Shown: positions 52,428-61,871 of the stretch, one piece after another | Layout: each line of letters begins with the position of its first letter | Numbering within the stretch: the first letter of the stretch is position 1 | Source: Micromonospora pattaloongensis | Lineage (GTDB): Bacteria; Actinomycetota; Actinomycetes; Mycobacteriales; Micromonosporaceae | Assembly: GCF_900107255.1 (NCBI RefSeq) | Contig: NZ_FNPH01000005.1 | Coordinates: 248,001-312,000 of the forward strand | Direction: 5' to 3' | DNA: 64,000 bases | The notes under the pieces: generated by a model | What the model was told of the DNA's origin: nothing | Databases searched by the model: none | The model's input: the letters and a program-made list of their open reading frames with translations, nothing else | Program-made: the position numbers and the translations under genes

Positions 52428-53414
52428 ATGACGATCACCGAAGCGACAACCGAACGGGCACGGCCTGAACCCATCAGGGCCGTGCCCGTGCGGCACCCCG
52501 GCCGCTGGCTGGCGGTGGCCGTGCTGGCCGTGCTGACCGCGATGTTCGTGCACATGCTGGTCACGAACGACGCGTTCCAGTGGGCCTTCATGGTCGACAA
52601 CATGTTCCGCCCGCCGATCATCGAGGGGCTGGTGCGCGGCACCGTCGTGATGACGATCTGCGCCATGCTCCTCGGCGTCACGCTGGGCGTCGTGATCGCG
52701 GTCATGCGGTTGTCCGACAACCCGATCCTGCGCGCGGTGGCCTGGTTGTACACCTGGTTCTTCCGGGCGGTGCCCCGGCTGGTGCTGTTGGCCGTCTTCG
52801 GCAACCTCGGCATCCTGTGGAGCCGGATCGAGTTCGGCGTGCCCTTCGACACGCAGATCGGCCGGCTCTTCGGCATCGACAACCTGGAGCTGCGGGCGTT
52901 CGGTTTCACCTCCCGCGATGTGCTGACCGGGTTCATGGCGGGGCTGCTGGGGCTGGCGCTCTCCGAGGCCGCCTACATGGCCGAGATCGTGCGCGCCGGC
53001 ATCCAGTCCGTCGAAGGGGGGCAGGCCGAGGCGGCGACGGCTCTCGGCATGAGCCGGGGGCAGACGCTGCGCCGGGTGGTGCTGCCACAGGCGATGCGTG
53101 TGATCATCCCGCCGACCGGCAACGAGACGATCGCCATGCTCAAGGACACGTCGCTGCTGCTGTACGTGCCGGTCTCGATGGAGTTGTTCTTCCAGCTCGA
53201 CGCGGTCGGCAAGCGCACGTTCCAGATCTTCCCGATGTACGTCGCCGCCTGCCTGTGGTACCTGCTGCTCACCAGCGTGCTGCTGGTCGGGCAGTACTTC
53301 CTGGAGCGGCACTTCTCGCGCGGGTACGGACAGCAGGCTCGGGCGCGGATGAAGCTGCGCGGCTTCGCGGCTGAGCAGGGCGGCGGCGGTGGCGGAACGG
53401 GGGCCGTCGGATGA
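52428..53414 (+). CDS. Polar amino-acid ABC transporter permease
   Basis: 328 aa. His/Glu/Gln/Arg/opine family permease. An N-terminal tail and TM helix (about 27-46) precede the core, which has the EAA-type loop [33 protein letters not shown] and [19 protein letters not shown]-like segment ([14 protein letters not shown]). A longer periplasmic loop (about 115-150) is unusual. The C-terminal Gly run is cytoplasmic. The end overlaps the ATPase start by 4 bp. Confidence 0.93.
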   Translation: MTITEATTERARPEPIRAVPVRHPGRWLAVAVLAVLTAMFVHMLVTNDAFQWAFMVDNMFRPPIIEGLVRGTVVMTICAMLLGVTLGVVIAVMRLSDNPILRAVAWLYTWFFRAVPRLVLLAVFGNLGILWSRIEFGVPFDTQIGRLFGIDNLELRAFGFTSRDVLTGFMAGLLGLALSEAAYMAEIVRAGIQSVEGGQAEAATALGMSRGQTLRRVVLPQAMRVIIPPTGNETIAMLKDTSLLLYVPVSMELFFQLDAVGKRTFQIFPMYVAACLWYLLLTSVLLVGQYFLERHFSRGYGQQARARMKLRGFAAEQGGGGGGTGAVG

Positions 53415-54178
53415 GCGACGAGTTGATGGTGCGGGCGGAGAACGTACACAAGTCGTTCGGCCCGCTGGAGGTGCTCAAGGGCGTCGACCTGGCGGTGCGG
53501 CCCGGCGAGGTCTCGTGCGTCATCGGCCCCTCCGGCTCCGGCAAGTCGACGTTCCTGCGCTGCATCAACCACCTGGAGAAGATCAACGCCGGCCGGATCT
53601 GGGTCGACGGCGAGCTGGTGGGGTACCGCGAGCGCGGCGGCAAGCTGTACGAGATGCGCGAGAAGGAGGTCGCCGCGCAGCGCCGGTCGATCGGCATGGT
53701 GTTCCAGCGGTTCAACCTCTTCCCACACATGACGGCGCTGGAGAACGTGATGGAGGCGCCGCTGCGGGTGCGCCGCGAGTCGCGTGCCGAGGTGCGCGAA
53801 CGCGCGACGGCGCTGCTCGACCGGGTGGGCCTGGCCAGCAAGATCGGCAACTATCCGGGGCAGCTGTCGGGCGGCCAGCAGCAGCGGGTGGCGATCGCGC
53901 GGGCCCTGGCGATGCGGCCGAAGCTGATGCTCTTCGACGAGCCCACCAGCGCGCTCGACCCGGAGCTGGTCGGCGAGGTGCTCGACGTGATGAAGGACCT
54001 CGCGCGGGACGGGATGACGATGATCGTGGTCACCCACGAGATCGGTTTCGCCCGCGAGGTCGGCGACTCGTTGATCTTCATGGACGGCGGCGTGGTGGTG
54101 GAGAGCGGCGCGCCGGACGAGGTGCTCGGCAACCCGCGGCACGATCGCACGCGGACGTTCCTGAGCAAGGTCCTCTAG
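53411..54178 (+). CDS. Polar amino-acid ABC transporter ATP-binding protein
   Basis: 255 aa, GlnQ/HisP type. Walker [10 protein letters not shown] (about 38), the signature [15 protein letters not shown], Walker [15 protein letters not shown] and the H-loop [10 protein letters not shown] are complete. It drives import through the preceding permease. The ATG overlaps the permease stop. It ends an eight-gene run of amino-acid uptake genes that starts at livJ. Confidence 0.95.
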   Translation: MSDELMVRAENVHKSFGPLEVLKGVDLAVRPGEVSCVIGPSGSGKSTFLRCINHLEKINAGRIWVDGELVGYRERGGKLYEMREKEVAAQRRSIGMVFQRFNLFPHMTALENVMEAPLRVRRESRAEVRERATALLDRVGLASKIGNYPGQLSGGQQQRVAIARALAMRPKLMLFDEPTSALDPELVGEVLDVMKDLARDGMTMIVVTHEIGFAREVGDSLIFMDGGVVVESGAPDEVLGNPRHDRTRTFLSKVL

Positions 54179-54284
54179 CCCCGCGCCCCGTGCCGCGGCA
54201 TGAAAGCCGCGTGCGCGGGAATCCCCTGGCCGGCTCGCCGGACCGCTCGCGACACGGTCCGGTCGGATCTCGGGGTGGGATGGG

Positions 54285-54743
54285 ATGAGGGCGCGGAAGA
54301 TGTTCGCGGCCGTCGGCGCCGCCGCGGCGGTGGCGGTCGGCGCCGTCGTCGGCGTCGCGTCGCCGGCCGCGGCCGGGACGTGCGGCACGCCCGGCTGCGG
54401 CGGCACGGTCGTCAACCAAGGCAGTGCGGCGCCGATCCGGGTCGCGAACCAGTGGTGCTGGACGGCGCTGCAGCGTTTCGTCGGCCCGGAGCTGGAGTGC
54501 GTGAAGAACCACGACAGCTGGGCGGCGCGCGAGGCGGACGCCTGGCTGGCCTTGGGCGAGAGTTCGAGCGCCAAATCGGCGTACTACTACGACGTCGACG
54601 CGTTCATGGTCCGCGGTGGCTGCCGGACGACCTTCTACTACGGCGACGCGGTGGCGAAGCCGCGGACCGAGGCTCCCGGCAGCGACATGTGGATCCGCAT
54701 CACCGGCACCACCCGGGTCTCCGTCACCCGCGTCGCGTGCTGA
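54285..54743 (+). CDS. Small secreted cysteine-containing protein
   Basis: 152 aa, not recognised. A clear signal peptide (about 1-30, ending SPAAAG) precedes a mature domain of about 120 residues starting TCGTPGCGG. Six cysteines remain in the mature part (TCGTPGC, QWCW, LECV, GGCR, VAC), suggesting three disulfides, plus a YYYDVDAFMV segment. GGGGTGGGA precedes the ATG at 54285. It is flanked by unrelated housekeeping genes and may be a single unit. Confidence 0.75.
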   Translation: MRARKMFAAVGAAAAVAVGAVVGVASPAAAGTCGTPGCGGTVVNQGSAAPIRVANQWCWTALQRFVGPELECVKNHDSWAAREADAWLALGESSSAKSAYYYDVDAFMVRGGCRTTFYYGDAVAKPRTEAPGSDMWIRITGTTRVSVTRVAC

Positions 54744-54761
54744 CCTGTCGGAGTCACGGAC

Positions 54762-54767
54762 TAGAGT
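54762..54767 (+). promoter_or_regulatory. Predicted -10 element of polA (leaderless)
   Basis: TAGAGT ends 8 nt before the GTG start. CTGACC at 54740-54745 (16-bp spacing) could be a -35. No Shine-Dalgarno is present. Confidence 0.5.
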
Positions 54768-54775
54768 CGTCTGAC

Positions 54776-57463
54776 GTGACCGACAACGTGCCCCGCCTGC
54801 TCCTTCTCGACGGCCACTCCCTGGCCTACCGGGCGTTCTTCGCCCTTCCGGTCGAGAACTTCTCCACCTCGACGGGGCAGCCGACGAACGCGGTCTACGG
54901 CTTCACCTCCATGTTGATCAACGTGCTCCGGGACGAGCGGCCCACCCACATCGTGGTCGCGTTCGACGTGTCGCGCCGGTCGTTCCGCACGGAGCGGTAC
55001 GCCGAGTACAAGGCGGGGCGCGCGGAGAGCCCGGCCGACTTCGCCGGGCAGGTGAGCCTGGTGCAGGAGGTGCTCGCGGCGCTGCGGATCCCCGTGGTGC
55101 AGAAGGAGGGCTACGAGGCGGACGACGTGATCGCCACCTTGGCCTGGCAGGGGCGGGACGCCGGCATGGACGTGCTGATCTGCACGGGCGACCGTGACGC
55201 GTTCCAGCTCGTCGGCGACCGGGTGACCGTGCTGTACCCGCGCAAGGGCGTCTCCGACCTGGCCCGGATGGACCCCGCCGCGGTCACCGACAAGTACGGC
55301 GTCGGTCCCGACCACTACCGCCACCTCGCCGCGCTGGTGGGGGAGACGAGCGACAACCTGCCCGGGGTGCCCGGCGTCGGCCCGAAGACCGCCGCCAAGT
55401 GGATCAACCTGTACGGCGGCCTCGAGGGCGTCATCGCGCACGCCGACGAGATCAAGGGCAAGGCCGGCGACAGCCTGCGGGAGCGGCTGGCCGACGTGAT
55501 CCGCAACTTCGAGATCAACTGCCTGGTGTCGGACCTGGAGCTGCCGGTGCGGCCGGAGGATGCCCGTTGGGCCGGCTGGGACCGCGAGGCGGTGCACCAG
55601 GTCTTCGACACGCTGCAGTTCCGGATCCTGCGCGACCGGCTGTACCAGTACCTGGAGGCGGTCGAGCCCGAGGCCGAGGCGGGCTTCGAGCTGGCGGGGG
55701 AGATCCTGCGGACGGGCGGGATCGGGGCGTGGCTGACCGCGCACGCCCGCCCCGGCGTGCCGGTCGGGGTCGCGGTCGCGGGCACGTTCGGCCGCGGCAC
55801 CGGGTCGTTGACCGGGGTCGCGCTGGCCACCGCCGACGGCACCGCCGCGTGGTTCGATCCCGCGGGTCTCGACGCCGGTGACGAGGCCGCCGTCGCGGGC
55901 TGGCTCGGCGACCCGGAGCGGCCGAAGGTGGTGCACGACAGCAAGCCGGCCCGGTTGGCATTCGCCGCGCACGGCTGGACGCTACGCGGGGTGGGCCGGG
56001 ACACGGCCCTCGCCGCCTACCTGGCCCGACCCGACCAGCGCTCGTACGACCTGGTCGATCTGGCTCTGCGCTACCTGCACCGCGAGCTGCGGGTCGACGC
56101 CCCGGAGACCGGCCAGCTGACGCTGGACGGGTTGGGCGACGACGGCGAGGCCGAGCAGAACCTGATGCTGCGGGCGCGGGCGACGCTGGATCTCGCCGAC
56201 GCCATCGACGCGGAGCTGTCCCGCGACGGCGAGCAGTCGGCGCGGCTGCTCGCCGAGGTGGAGCTGCCGCTGGTGGAGGTGCTCGCCGGGCTGGAGTGGG
56301 TCGGGATCGCGGCCGACACGCACTACCTGTCGGAGCTCGAGGCGCATTTCGCGGCCGAGGTGAAGGCCGCGGCGCAGGGGGCGTACGAGGCGGTCGGTCG
56401 GGAGTTCAACCTCGGCTCGCCGAAGCAGCTGCAGGAGATTCTCTTCACCGAGCTCGGCCTGCCCAAGACCAAGAAGATCAAGACCGGCTACACGACGGAC
56501 GCGGACGCGCTGCAGTGGTTGTACGCGCAGAACCCGCATCCGGTGCTGGAGTACCTGCTGCGGCATCGGGACGTCGCGAAACTCAAGTCCACGGTGGACG
56601 GTCTGCTCAAGTCGGTGTCGCCGGACGGGCGCATCCACACCACCTTCAACCAGACGGTGGCCGCGACGGGCCGGCTCTCGTCGACCGACCCGAACCTGCA
56701 GAACATCCCGATCCGCACGGAGGAGGGACGGCGCATCCGCCGCGCCTTCGTGGTCGGTTCCGCGTACGAGTCGTTGATGACCGCCGACTACAGCCAGATC
56801 GAGATGCGCATCATGGCGCACCTCTCCGGCGACGAGGGGCTGATCGCGGCGTTCAACTCCGGCGCGGACTTCCACGCCGCCACCGCCTCGTCCGTTTTCG
56901 GGGTGCCGGTGGAGCAGGTCACCGGCGAGCAGCGCCGCCGGATCAAGGCCATGAACTACGGCCTGGCATACGGGCTGAGCGCGTTCGGCCTGTCCCAGCA
57001 GCTCGGCATCTCCACCGAGGAGGCGCGGGCGCTGATGGAGGACTACTTCGGACGATTCGGCGGGATCCGCGACTATCTGCGCACGGTCGTGGAGCAGGCC
57101 CGGCACGACGGGTTCACCGAGACGATCCTCGGGCGGCGGCGTTACCTGCCCGACCTGGTCAGCGACAACCGGCAGCGCCGCGAGATGGCCGAGCGGATGG
57201 CGCTCAACGCGCCGATCCAGGGATCGGCCGCCGACATCATCAAGGTCGCGATGCTGCACGTCGACGCCGCGCTGCGCGAGTCGGGGCTGCGGTCGCGGAT
57301 GCTGCTGCAGGTGCACGACGAGCTGATCTTCGAGATGGCGCCGGGGGAGCGGGACGCGCTGGAGGCGCTGGTGCGCCGCGAGATGGGCGGGGCGTATCCG
57401 CTCTCGGTGCCGCTCGAGGTGTCGGTCGGGCTCGGCCCGGACTGGAACAGCGCGGACCACTAA
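54776..57463 (+). CDS. polA: DNA polymerase I
   Basis: 895 aa from GTG. The N-terminal 5'-3' exonuclease (about 1-300) is intact (LLLLDGHSLAYRAFFA; GYEADDVIATLA; ICTGDRDAFQLV; PGVPGVGPKTA). The central proofreading domain lacks the acidic metal ligands (the usual DTET motif reads VAVAGTFG), so it is predicted exonuclease-negative, as known for actinobacteria. The polymerase motifs are TADYSQIEMRI, the O-helix RRRIKAMNYGLAYG with Tyr728 at the ddNTP-selectivity position, and LQVHDEL. It fills gaps in repair and Okazaki processing. No RBS; leaderless start predicted. Confidence 0.97.
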   Translation: MTDNVPRLLLLDGHSLAYRAFFALPVENFSTSTGQPTNAVYGFTSMLINVLRDERPTHIVVAFDVSRRSFRTERYAEYKAGRAESPADFAGQVSLVQEVLAALRIPVVQKEGYEADDVIATLAWQGRDAGMDVLICTGDRDAFQLVGDRVTVLYPRKGVSDLARMDPAAVTDKYGVGPDHYRHLAALVGETSDNLPGVPGVGPKTAAKWINLYGGLEGVIAHADEIKGKAGDSLRERLADVIRNFEINCLVSDLELPVRPEDARWAGWDREAVHQVFDTLQFRILRDRLYQYLEAVEPEAEAGFELAGEILRTGGIGAWLTAHARPGVPVGVAVAGTFGRGTGSLTGVALATADGTAAWFDPAGLDAGDEAAVAGWLGDPERPKVVHDSKPARLAFAAHGWTLRGVGRDTALAAYLARPDQRSYDLVDLALRYLHRELRVDAPETGQLTLDGLGDDGEAEQNLMLRARATLDLADAIDAELSRDGEQSARLLAEVELPLVEVLAGLEWVGIAADTHYLSELEAHFAAEVKAAAQGAYEAVGREFNLGSPKQLQEILFTELGLPKTKKIKTGYTTDADALQWLYAQNPHPVLEYLLRHRDVAKLKSTVDGLLKSVSPDGRIHTTFNQTVAATGRLSSTDPNLQNIPIRTEEGRRIRRAFVVGSAYESLMTADYSQIEMRIMAHLSGDEGLIAAFNSGADFHAATASSVFGVPVEQVTGEQRRRIKAMNYGLAYGLSAFGLSQQLGISTEEARALMEDYFGRFGGIRDYLRTVVEQARHDGFTETILGRRRYLPDLVSDNRQRREMAERMALNAPIQGSAADIIKVAMLHVDAALRESGLRSRMLLQVHDELIFEMAPGERDALEALVRREMGGAYPLSVPLEVSVGLGPDWNSADH

Positions 57464-57495
57464 CGCCTCGCCGGCGATCCGCCTGTCACGGGTGA

Positions 57496-57523
57496 CGGAC
57501 GCCCCCGGAGGTGGGGGCGTCCG
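57496..57523 (+). terminator. Hairpin terminator after polA
   Basis: A perfect 11-bp stem (57496-57506 with 57513-57523) with a 6-nt loop, 33 nt after the polA stop. Confidence 0.85.
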
Positions 57524-57593
57524 CCCTCGCGGGAGTCGGTCTGACGGGCCGCTGTGAAGCCTCGGCGCCTGCCAACCACCGCGGTCTCATGCG

Positions 57594-57767
57594 TTATCGG
57601 CGCCGACCGCCACCGCCACCGCCGCGGCCACCGTCGCCCTGCTGTCGGGCGTTCAGCTCGTCCAGCAGCTGGCCCTTGTTCTTGGCCTCGACATCCTGGA
57701 TCCCGGCCTCGCGGGCGCGCTGCTGCACCTCACCGGTCCGCACCGAACGCACGTTCCTGTCGCTCAC
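57594..57767 (-). CDS. Small Rho-N/SAP-like protein with Gly/Arg tail
   Basis: 57 aa from GTG at 57765-57767, with GGAGGTGAG 5 nt upstream. A helix-extended-loop-helix segment (about 12-42; EVQQRAREAGIQDVEAKNKG then LLDELNARQQ) resembles the N-terminal domain of Rho or SAP modules, which bind nucleic acid. The tail is Gly8-Arg3-like and RGG-type. It is probably a small RNA- or DNA-binding protein; targets are unknown. It converges with polA. Confidence 0.75.
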   Translation of the reverse strand: MSDRNVRSVRTGEVQQRAREAGIQDVEAKNKGQLLDELNARQQGDGGRGGGGGGRRR

Positions 57768-57931
57768 TAATCTCACCTCCGTGATGGCGTTCTGCCTTCG
57801 CCCATCGAATACCCGGGGCGGATGGCACCAACCACGGATCGACTACGGATTTGCTGCGGCGTCATCACGCATGGTGACTGACCGGGCTGGGGCGCGATCT
57901 CGGCGATCGGCACAGCGCCCACCACGTCGGT

Positions 57932-58762
57932 TCACGCGTCGTCGTTCGGTTTGTCGGCGACGAAGATGGCGGTGCCGGGGAAGAGCCGGCCGCGCAGCGG
58001 GCTCCACTGCCCCCAGATCTGCTCGTGACCCTCGGGCCACTCCGGCTCGATGAGGTCGCGCAGCACGAAGCCGGCGCCGACGATCTCGCGGATCCGGTCG
58101 CCGAGCGTGCGGTGCTGTTCGACGTAGGTGGGCACGCCGTGCGCGTCGTGTTCGACGTACGGCCGGCGGTCGAAGTACGAGTGGACCGCGACCAGGCCGC
58201 CCTCGCCGGGATCGTCGAGGAAGATCCAGCGCATCGGGTGGGTCACCGAGAAGACCCAGCGGCCGCCGGGGCGCAGTACCCGGAAGACCTCCCGCATCAC
58301 GGCGGCCGAGTCGGACACGAACGGCACCGCGCCGAAGGCGGTGCAGACGGTGTCGAACGCCGCGTCGGGGAAGGGCAGCGTCAGCGCGTCGGCCTGGACC
58401 AGCGGCACGCGTACCCCGGATCGGTCGGCGGCGGCCACCGCGTGCCGCAACATCCCCGCGGAGAGGTCCAGCGCGACCACCCGCGCCCCCTCGCGGGCCA
58501 GCCACCGCCCGGCCGCCGCGGCGCCGCAGCCGAGCTCCAGCACCCGCCGGCCGCGCACGTCGCCGAGCAGCCGGGCGTCCGCCTCGCGTAACCCCTCCGG
58601 ACACCACACGAAGTCGACGTCGCCGAGAAAGGCCCCGTGCTCGGCCTGGTAGGCGTCCGCGTCCCGGTCCCACCAGCCCCGGCTCGCCATCCGGGTCTGC
58701 GCGTCACTGACCTGCCGGCGCGTCACGCCCGGTCCGCCGGGCTCCACCGCCTCGTCGTTCAC
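57932..58762 (-). CDS. Class I SAM-dependent methyltransferase
   Basis: 276 aa from GTG at 58760-58762. The SAM-binding motif I is VLELGCGAAAAGRWLA (about 84), motif II VVALDLSAGML, and motif IV FDTVCTAFGAVPFV, followed by VLRPGGRWVFSVTHPMRW. It is a Methyltransf_11-type enzyme; the substrate is unknown. The N-terminal WWDRDADAYQAEHGAFLGDVDFVWCPEGL is characteristic of an actinobacterial subgroup. TAGCGT (58770-58775, minus strand) lies 7 nt before the start, predicting a leaderless mRNA. Confidence 0.9.
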   Translation of the reverse strand: MNDEAVEPGGPGVTRRQVSDAQTRMASRGWWDRDADAYQAEHGAFLGDVDFVWCPEGLREADARLLGDVRGRRVLELGCGAAAAGRWLAREGARVVALDLSAGMLRHAVAAADRSGVRVPLVQADALTLPFPDAAFDTVCTAFGAVPFVSDSAAVMREVFRVLRPGGRWVFSVTHPMRWIFLDDPGEGGLVAVHSYFDRRPYVEHDAHGVPTYVEQHRTLGDRIREIVGAGFVLRDLIEPEWPEGHEQIWGQWSPLRGRLFPGTAIFVADKPNDDA

Positions 58763-58769
58763 GGCGATC

Positions 58770-58775
58770 ACGCTA
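58770..58775 (-). promoter_or_regulatory. Predicted -10 element of the methyltransferase gene (leaderless)
   Basis: TAGCGT on the minus strand, 7 nt before the GTG start; the same hexamer and near-identical spacing are found at lgt. Confidence 0.5.
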
Positions 58776-59122
58776 CGGTGGGCCGCCCGGGCCCGGTGCG
58801 GCGGCCGTTCGCTGTGACCCCGGCGACACCCATTTCGCCCAGCAGAGGCCTTTTGCTGCGATTCAGAAGCACTCTCCCGTGGCAACCCGGGAGGGCTTGC
58901 ACGCTGTGGTAATGCGCACGGTAAGCTAGTCGATGCGCTCGCGGATCGTGTGCCTCGGCAGGGAGCAGGCCCGCGGTCGCCGGACACAACACATGATCAT
59001 CCTGATCGACATGATCACCCTGATCGGTGTGTGGTGCCCAGCGACGGGTCCGCTGGCGCGAAATGGTCACCGCGACGACTTCAGCCAGCAGTGACATCCA
59101 TCCGACCGGAGCAACCGCCCAC
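58776..59122 (+). promoter_or_regulatory. Promoter and long leader of rpsA
   Basis: TTGCAC (58897-58902) and TAAGCT (58922-58927), spaced 19 bp, could form the promoter, leaving a leader of about 190 nt. The leader contains GATC-flanked repeats (TGATCATCCTGATCGACATG then TGATCACCCTGATC) near 58992-59020. A CTCCCG/CGGGAG hairpin lies upstream. S1 leaders often mediate autogenous control, which is inference here. Confidence 0.4.
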
Positions 59123-60607
59123 ATGACGAGCAGCATCGAGGCCACCTCGAGCGCCCCCAAGGTCACCATCGACGATATCGGTTCCGAGGAAGCCTTCCTC
59201 GCCGCGATCGACGAGACCATCAAGTACTTCAATGACGGCGATATTGTCGAAGGCACCGTCGTCAAGGTCGATCGGGACGAGGTCCTGCTCGACATCGGCT
59301 ACAAGACCGAGGGCGTCATCCCCTCGCGCGAGCTGTCGATCAAGCACGACGTGGACCCGGCTGAGGTCGTGTCGGTCGGGGACCACATCGAGGCGCTTGT
59401 CCTTCAGAAGGAGGACAAGGAGGGTCGCCTGATCCTCTCGAAGAAGCGGGCGCAGTACGAGCGCGCGTGGGGCACGATCGAGAAGATCAAGGACGAGGAC
59501 GGCGTCGTCCGCGGGTCCGTCATCGAGGTGGTCAAGGGTGGCCTCATCCTCGACATCGGGCTGCGCGGCTTCCTGCCCGCCTCGCTGGTCGAGATGCGTC
59601 GCGTGCGCGACCTGCAGCCGTACGTCGGGCGCGAGCTCGAGGCCAAGATCATCGAGCTGGACAAGAACCGCAACAACGTGGTCCTGTCCCGCCGCGCGTG
59701 GCTGGAGCAGACGCAGTCCGAGGTGCGCACCGAGTTCCTCAACAAGCTGCAGAAGGGCCAGGTCCGCAAGGGCGTCGTCTCCTCGATCGTCAACTTCGGC
59801 GCGTTCGTCGACCTGGGCGGCGTGGACGGCCTGGTGCACGTCTCGGAGCTGTCCTGGAAGCACATCGACCACCCGTCCGAGGTCGTCGAGGTGGGCCAGG
59901 AGGTCGAGGTCGAGGTCCTGGACGTCGACCTGGACCGCGAGCGGGTCTCGCTGTCGCTGAAGGCGACGCAGGAGGACCCGTGGCGCCAGTTCGCCCGCAC
60001 CCACGCGATCCAGCAGATCGTGCCGGGTAAGGTCACCAAGCTCGTTCCGTTCGGTGCGTTCGTCCGCGTCGACGACGGCATCGAGGGCCTGGTGCACATC
60101 TCCGAGCTGGCCGAGCGTCACGTCGAGATCCCGGAGCAGGTCGTCCAGGTGGGTTCGGACGTCATGGTCAAGGTCATCGACATCGACCTGGAGCGTCGCC
60201 GGATCTCGCTGTCGCTGAAGCAGGCCAACGAGGGCTTCGTCGAGGGCGAGGAGCACTTCGACCCGACCCTCTACGGCATGGCCGCGACGTACGACAACGA
60301 GGGCAACTACATCTACCCCGAGGGCTTCGACCCGGAGACCGGGGAGTGGCTCGAGGGCTTCGACAAGCAGCGCGAGACGTGGGAGACCCAGTACGCCGAG
60401 GCGCGTACCCGCTGGGAGGCCCACACCAAGCAGGTGCAGAACGCCCGGGCGGCCGACGCGGACGCGGCGGCCAACCCGCCGGCCGCCGGCGCGACCACGT
60501 CGTCGACCCCGGCCCCGGCGCGTCAGGCGGAGGAGCCGGCCGGCACCCTCGCCACCGACGAGGCGCTCGCCGCGCTGCGCGAGAAGCTCGCCGGCGGCAA
60601 GAGCTGA
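59123..60607 (+). CDS. rpsA: 30S ribosomal protein S1
   Basis: 494 aa. Four S1 RNA-binding repeats are evident, at about 38-107 (GDIVEGTVVKVDRDEVLLDIG), 122-190 (GSVIEVVKGGLILDIG), 210-278 (GVVSSIVNFGAFVDLGGVDG) and 296-365 (GKVTKLVPFGAFVRVDDGIEG). The Ala/Pro-rich C-terminus (about 430-480) ends in a helical tail. It binds mRNA and helps initiation on structured leaders. ATG at 59123 was chosen over upstream in-frame codons because homologues begin near MTSSIEATSSAPKVTIDDIG and GGAG lies upstream. Confidence 0.96.
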   Translation: MTSSIEATSSAPKVTIDDIGSEEAFLAAIDETIKYFNDGDIVEGTVVKVDRDEVLLDIGYKTEGVIPSRELSIKHDVDPAEVVSVGDHIEALVLQKEDKEGRLILSKKRAQYERAWGTIEKIKDEDGVVRGSVIEVVKGGLILDIGLRGFLPASLVEMRRVRDLQPYVGRELEAKIIELDKNRNNVVLSRRAWLEQTQSEVRTEFLNKLQKGQVRKGVVSSIVNFGAFVDLGGVDGLVHVSELSWKHIDHPSEVVEVGQEVEVEVLDVDLDRERVSLSLKATQEDPWRQFARTHAIQQIVPGKVTKLVPFGAFVRVDDGIEGLVHISELAERHVEIPEQVVQVGSDVMVKVIDIDLERRRISLSLKQANEGFVEGEEHFDPTLYGMAATYDNEGNYIYPEGFDPETGEWLEGFDKQRETWETQYAEARTRWEAHTKQVQNARAADADAAANPPAAGATTSSTPAPARQAEEPAGTLATDEALAALREKLAGGKS

Positions 60608-60623
60608 GTTAGCCACACCGACA

Positions 60624-60663
60624 TCGGGCCCCGCCCGCGACGCGAGTCGCGGGCGGGGCCCGA
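60624..60663 (+). terminator. Strong hairpin terminator after rpsA
   Basis: A perfect 18-bp stem (60624-60641 with 60646-60663) closed by a GCGA tetraloop, 17 nt after the rpsA stop. Confidence 0.92.
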
Positions 60664-60742
60664 CGTCATTCCGGCGCGGCACCGGGCGGACGGCGCGTCG
60701 ATCGTGCGGTTGTGGTGCGTCGGGCGGTGGCGACGGGAGGGG

Positions 60743-61771
60743 TCAGGCGGCGCGGGGGAGGGTCACCGCGACCAGGCCGGCACCGGAATGTTTGGCCGCG
60801 TACATCGCCTCGTCGGCGGCCCGCACGATGTCCCGGGACTCCAGCGCCGTGCCGCTGGCGATGCCGACGCTGGCCCGCACCGGATGATCGGCGGGTCCGA
60901 CCTCGGCGAGCAGCCCGACCAGGCGTTCCGCGACGTCCCGGGCCGCGCGTTCCGGGTCGGCGTCGCGGACCAGCACCACGAACTCGTCGCCGGCCAGCCG
61001 GCACGGCAGGTCCTGGCGGTCGGCGCGCACCGAGCGGCGCAGCGCGTCCGCCACCTCGACCAGCACCCGGTCGCCGGCGTCGTGACCGAGGCGGTCGTTG
61101 ATCTGCTTGAAGCCGTCCAGGTCGATGAAGATCACCGCCGCCTCGGCGCGCTCCTCGCACGCCGCGCGTAGCGCCTCGACGAACACCACGCGGTTGTAGA
61201 GGCCGGTGAGGCTGTCGTGCTCGGCGAGATAGCGGAGCCGGTGCTGCAGGCTCTGCAGCCGGGCCGTCCGCCAGGCCAGCACCTCGCCGACGATGGCGAA
61301 GAGCGGCACCGCGTAGCTGATCGAGGCGAGCACGGACGGCGAGATCCCGTCGCGCAGCAGCGGCAGGACGTACGCCAGCAGCGCGAACGGCGTCATCTTC
61401 AGGCTGACCCACCGGGCCTCGAACAGCCCCATCCAGATGTAGACGATGAAGAAGAACGCCCCGTACCGGAAGGGGTCGTTGCCGGAGGCGACGTTGTGCA
61501 CGGCGACGAGCGCCATCGCGGCGGGCGCCAACGTCAGGCGCCCGGCGGTGGGGATCCGGTGCCACGGCAGCCGGCGCACGATCAGCCCGACGGTGACCGC
61601 GGCCAGCGCGACGATCGACACGGCCGCGTGGTTGAAGCCCGGTGGCGTCGGCAGCGGCAGGGTGATGAACCCGTAGAACCCGCACGCGACGAAGAGAAAG
61701 CCGGCCGTGCGTCCCGACACGGTCGCCCGGTCGTCGCCGAGGCCGCCGAGGCGGTGCGACGACACCGTCAC
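60743..61771 (-). CDS. Membrane-bound diguanylate cyclase (GGDEF)
   Basis: 342 aa. About six TM helices fill residues 15-175. The GGDEF domain (about 185-340) has HDSLTGLYNR, FIDLDGFKQINDRLGHDAGD and the active-site motif AGDEF, an accepted active variant. It is predicted to make cyclic di-GMP. The RxxD inhibitory site expected upstream of the motif reads DRQD, so product feedback may be absent. No EAL domain. The GTG at 61769-61771 has GGGAGG 5 nt upstream. It is convergent with rpsA and divergent from coaE. Confidence 0.9.
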   Translation of the reverse strand: MTVSSHRLGGLGDDRATVSGRTAGFLFVACGFYGFITLPLPTPPGFNHAAVSIVALAAVTVGLIVRRLPWHRIPTAGRLTLAPAAMALVAVHNVASGNDPFRYGAFFFIVYIWMGLFEARWVSLKMTPFALLAYVLPLLRDGISPSVLASISYAVPLFAIVGEVLAWRTARLQSLQHRLRYLAEHDSLTGLYNRVVFVEALRAACEERAEAAVIFIDLDGFKQINDRLGHDAGDRVLVEVADALRRSVRADRQDLPCRLAGDEFVVLVRDADPERAARDVAERLVGLLAEVGPADHPVRASVGIASGTALESRDIVRAADEAMYAAKHSGAGLVAVTLPRAA

Positions 61772-61871
61772 GTCGCCTCCCGAACACGCTGCACATGTCG
61801 CAGATCGGCCGCCGCACGCCGGAGTTGACCCTTCCGGCGGCGCCGACCCGACGGTGCGGTTGACTGTCCGG

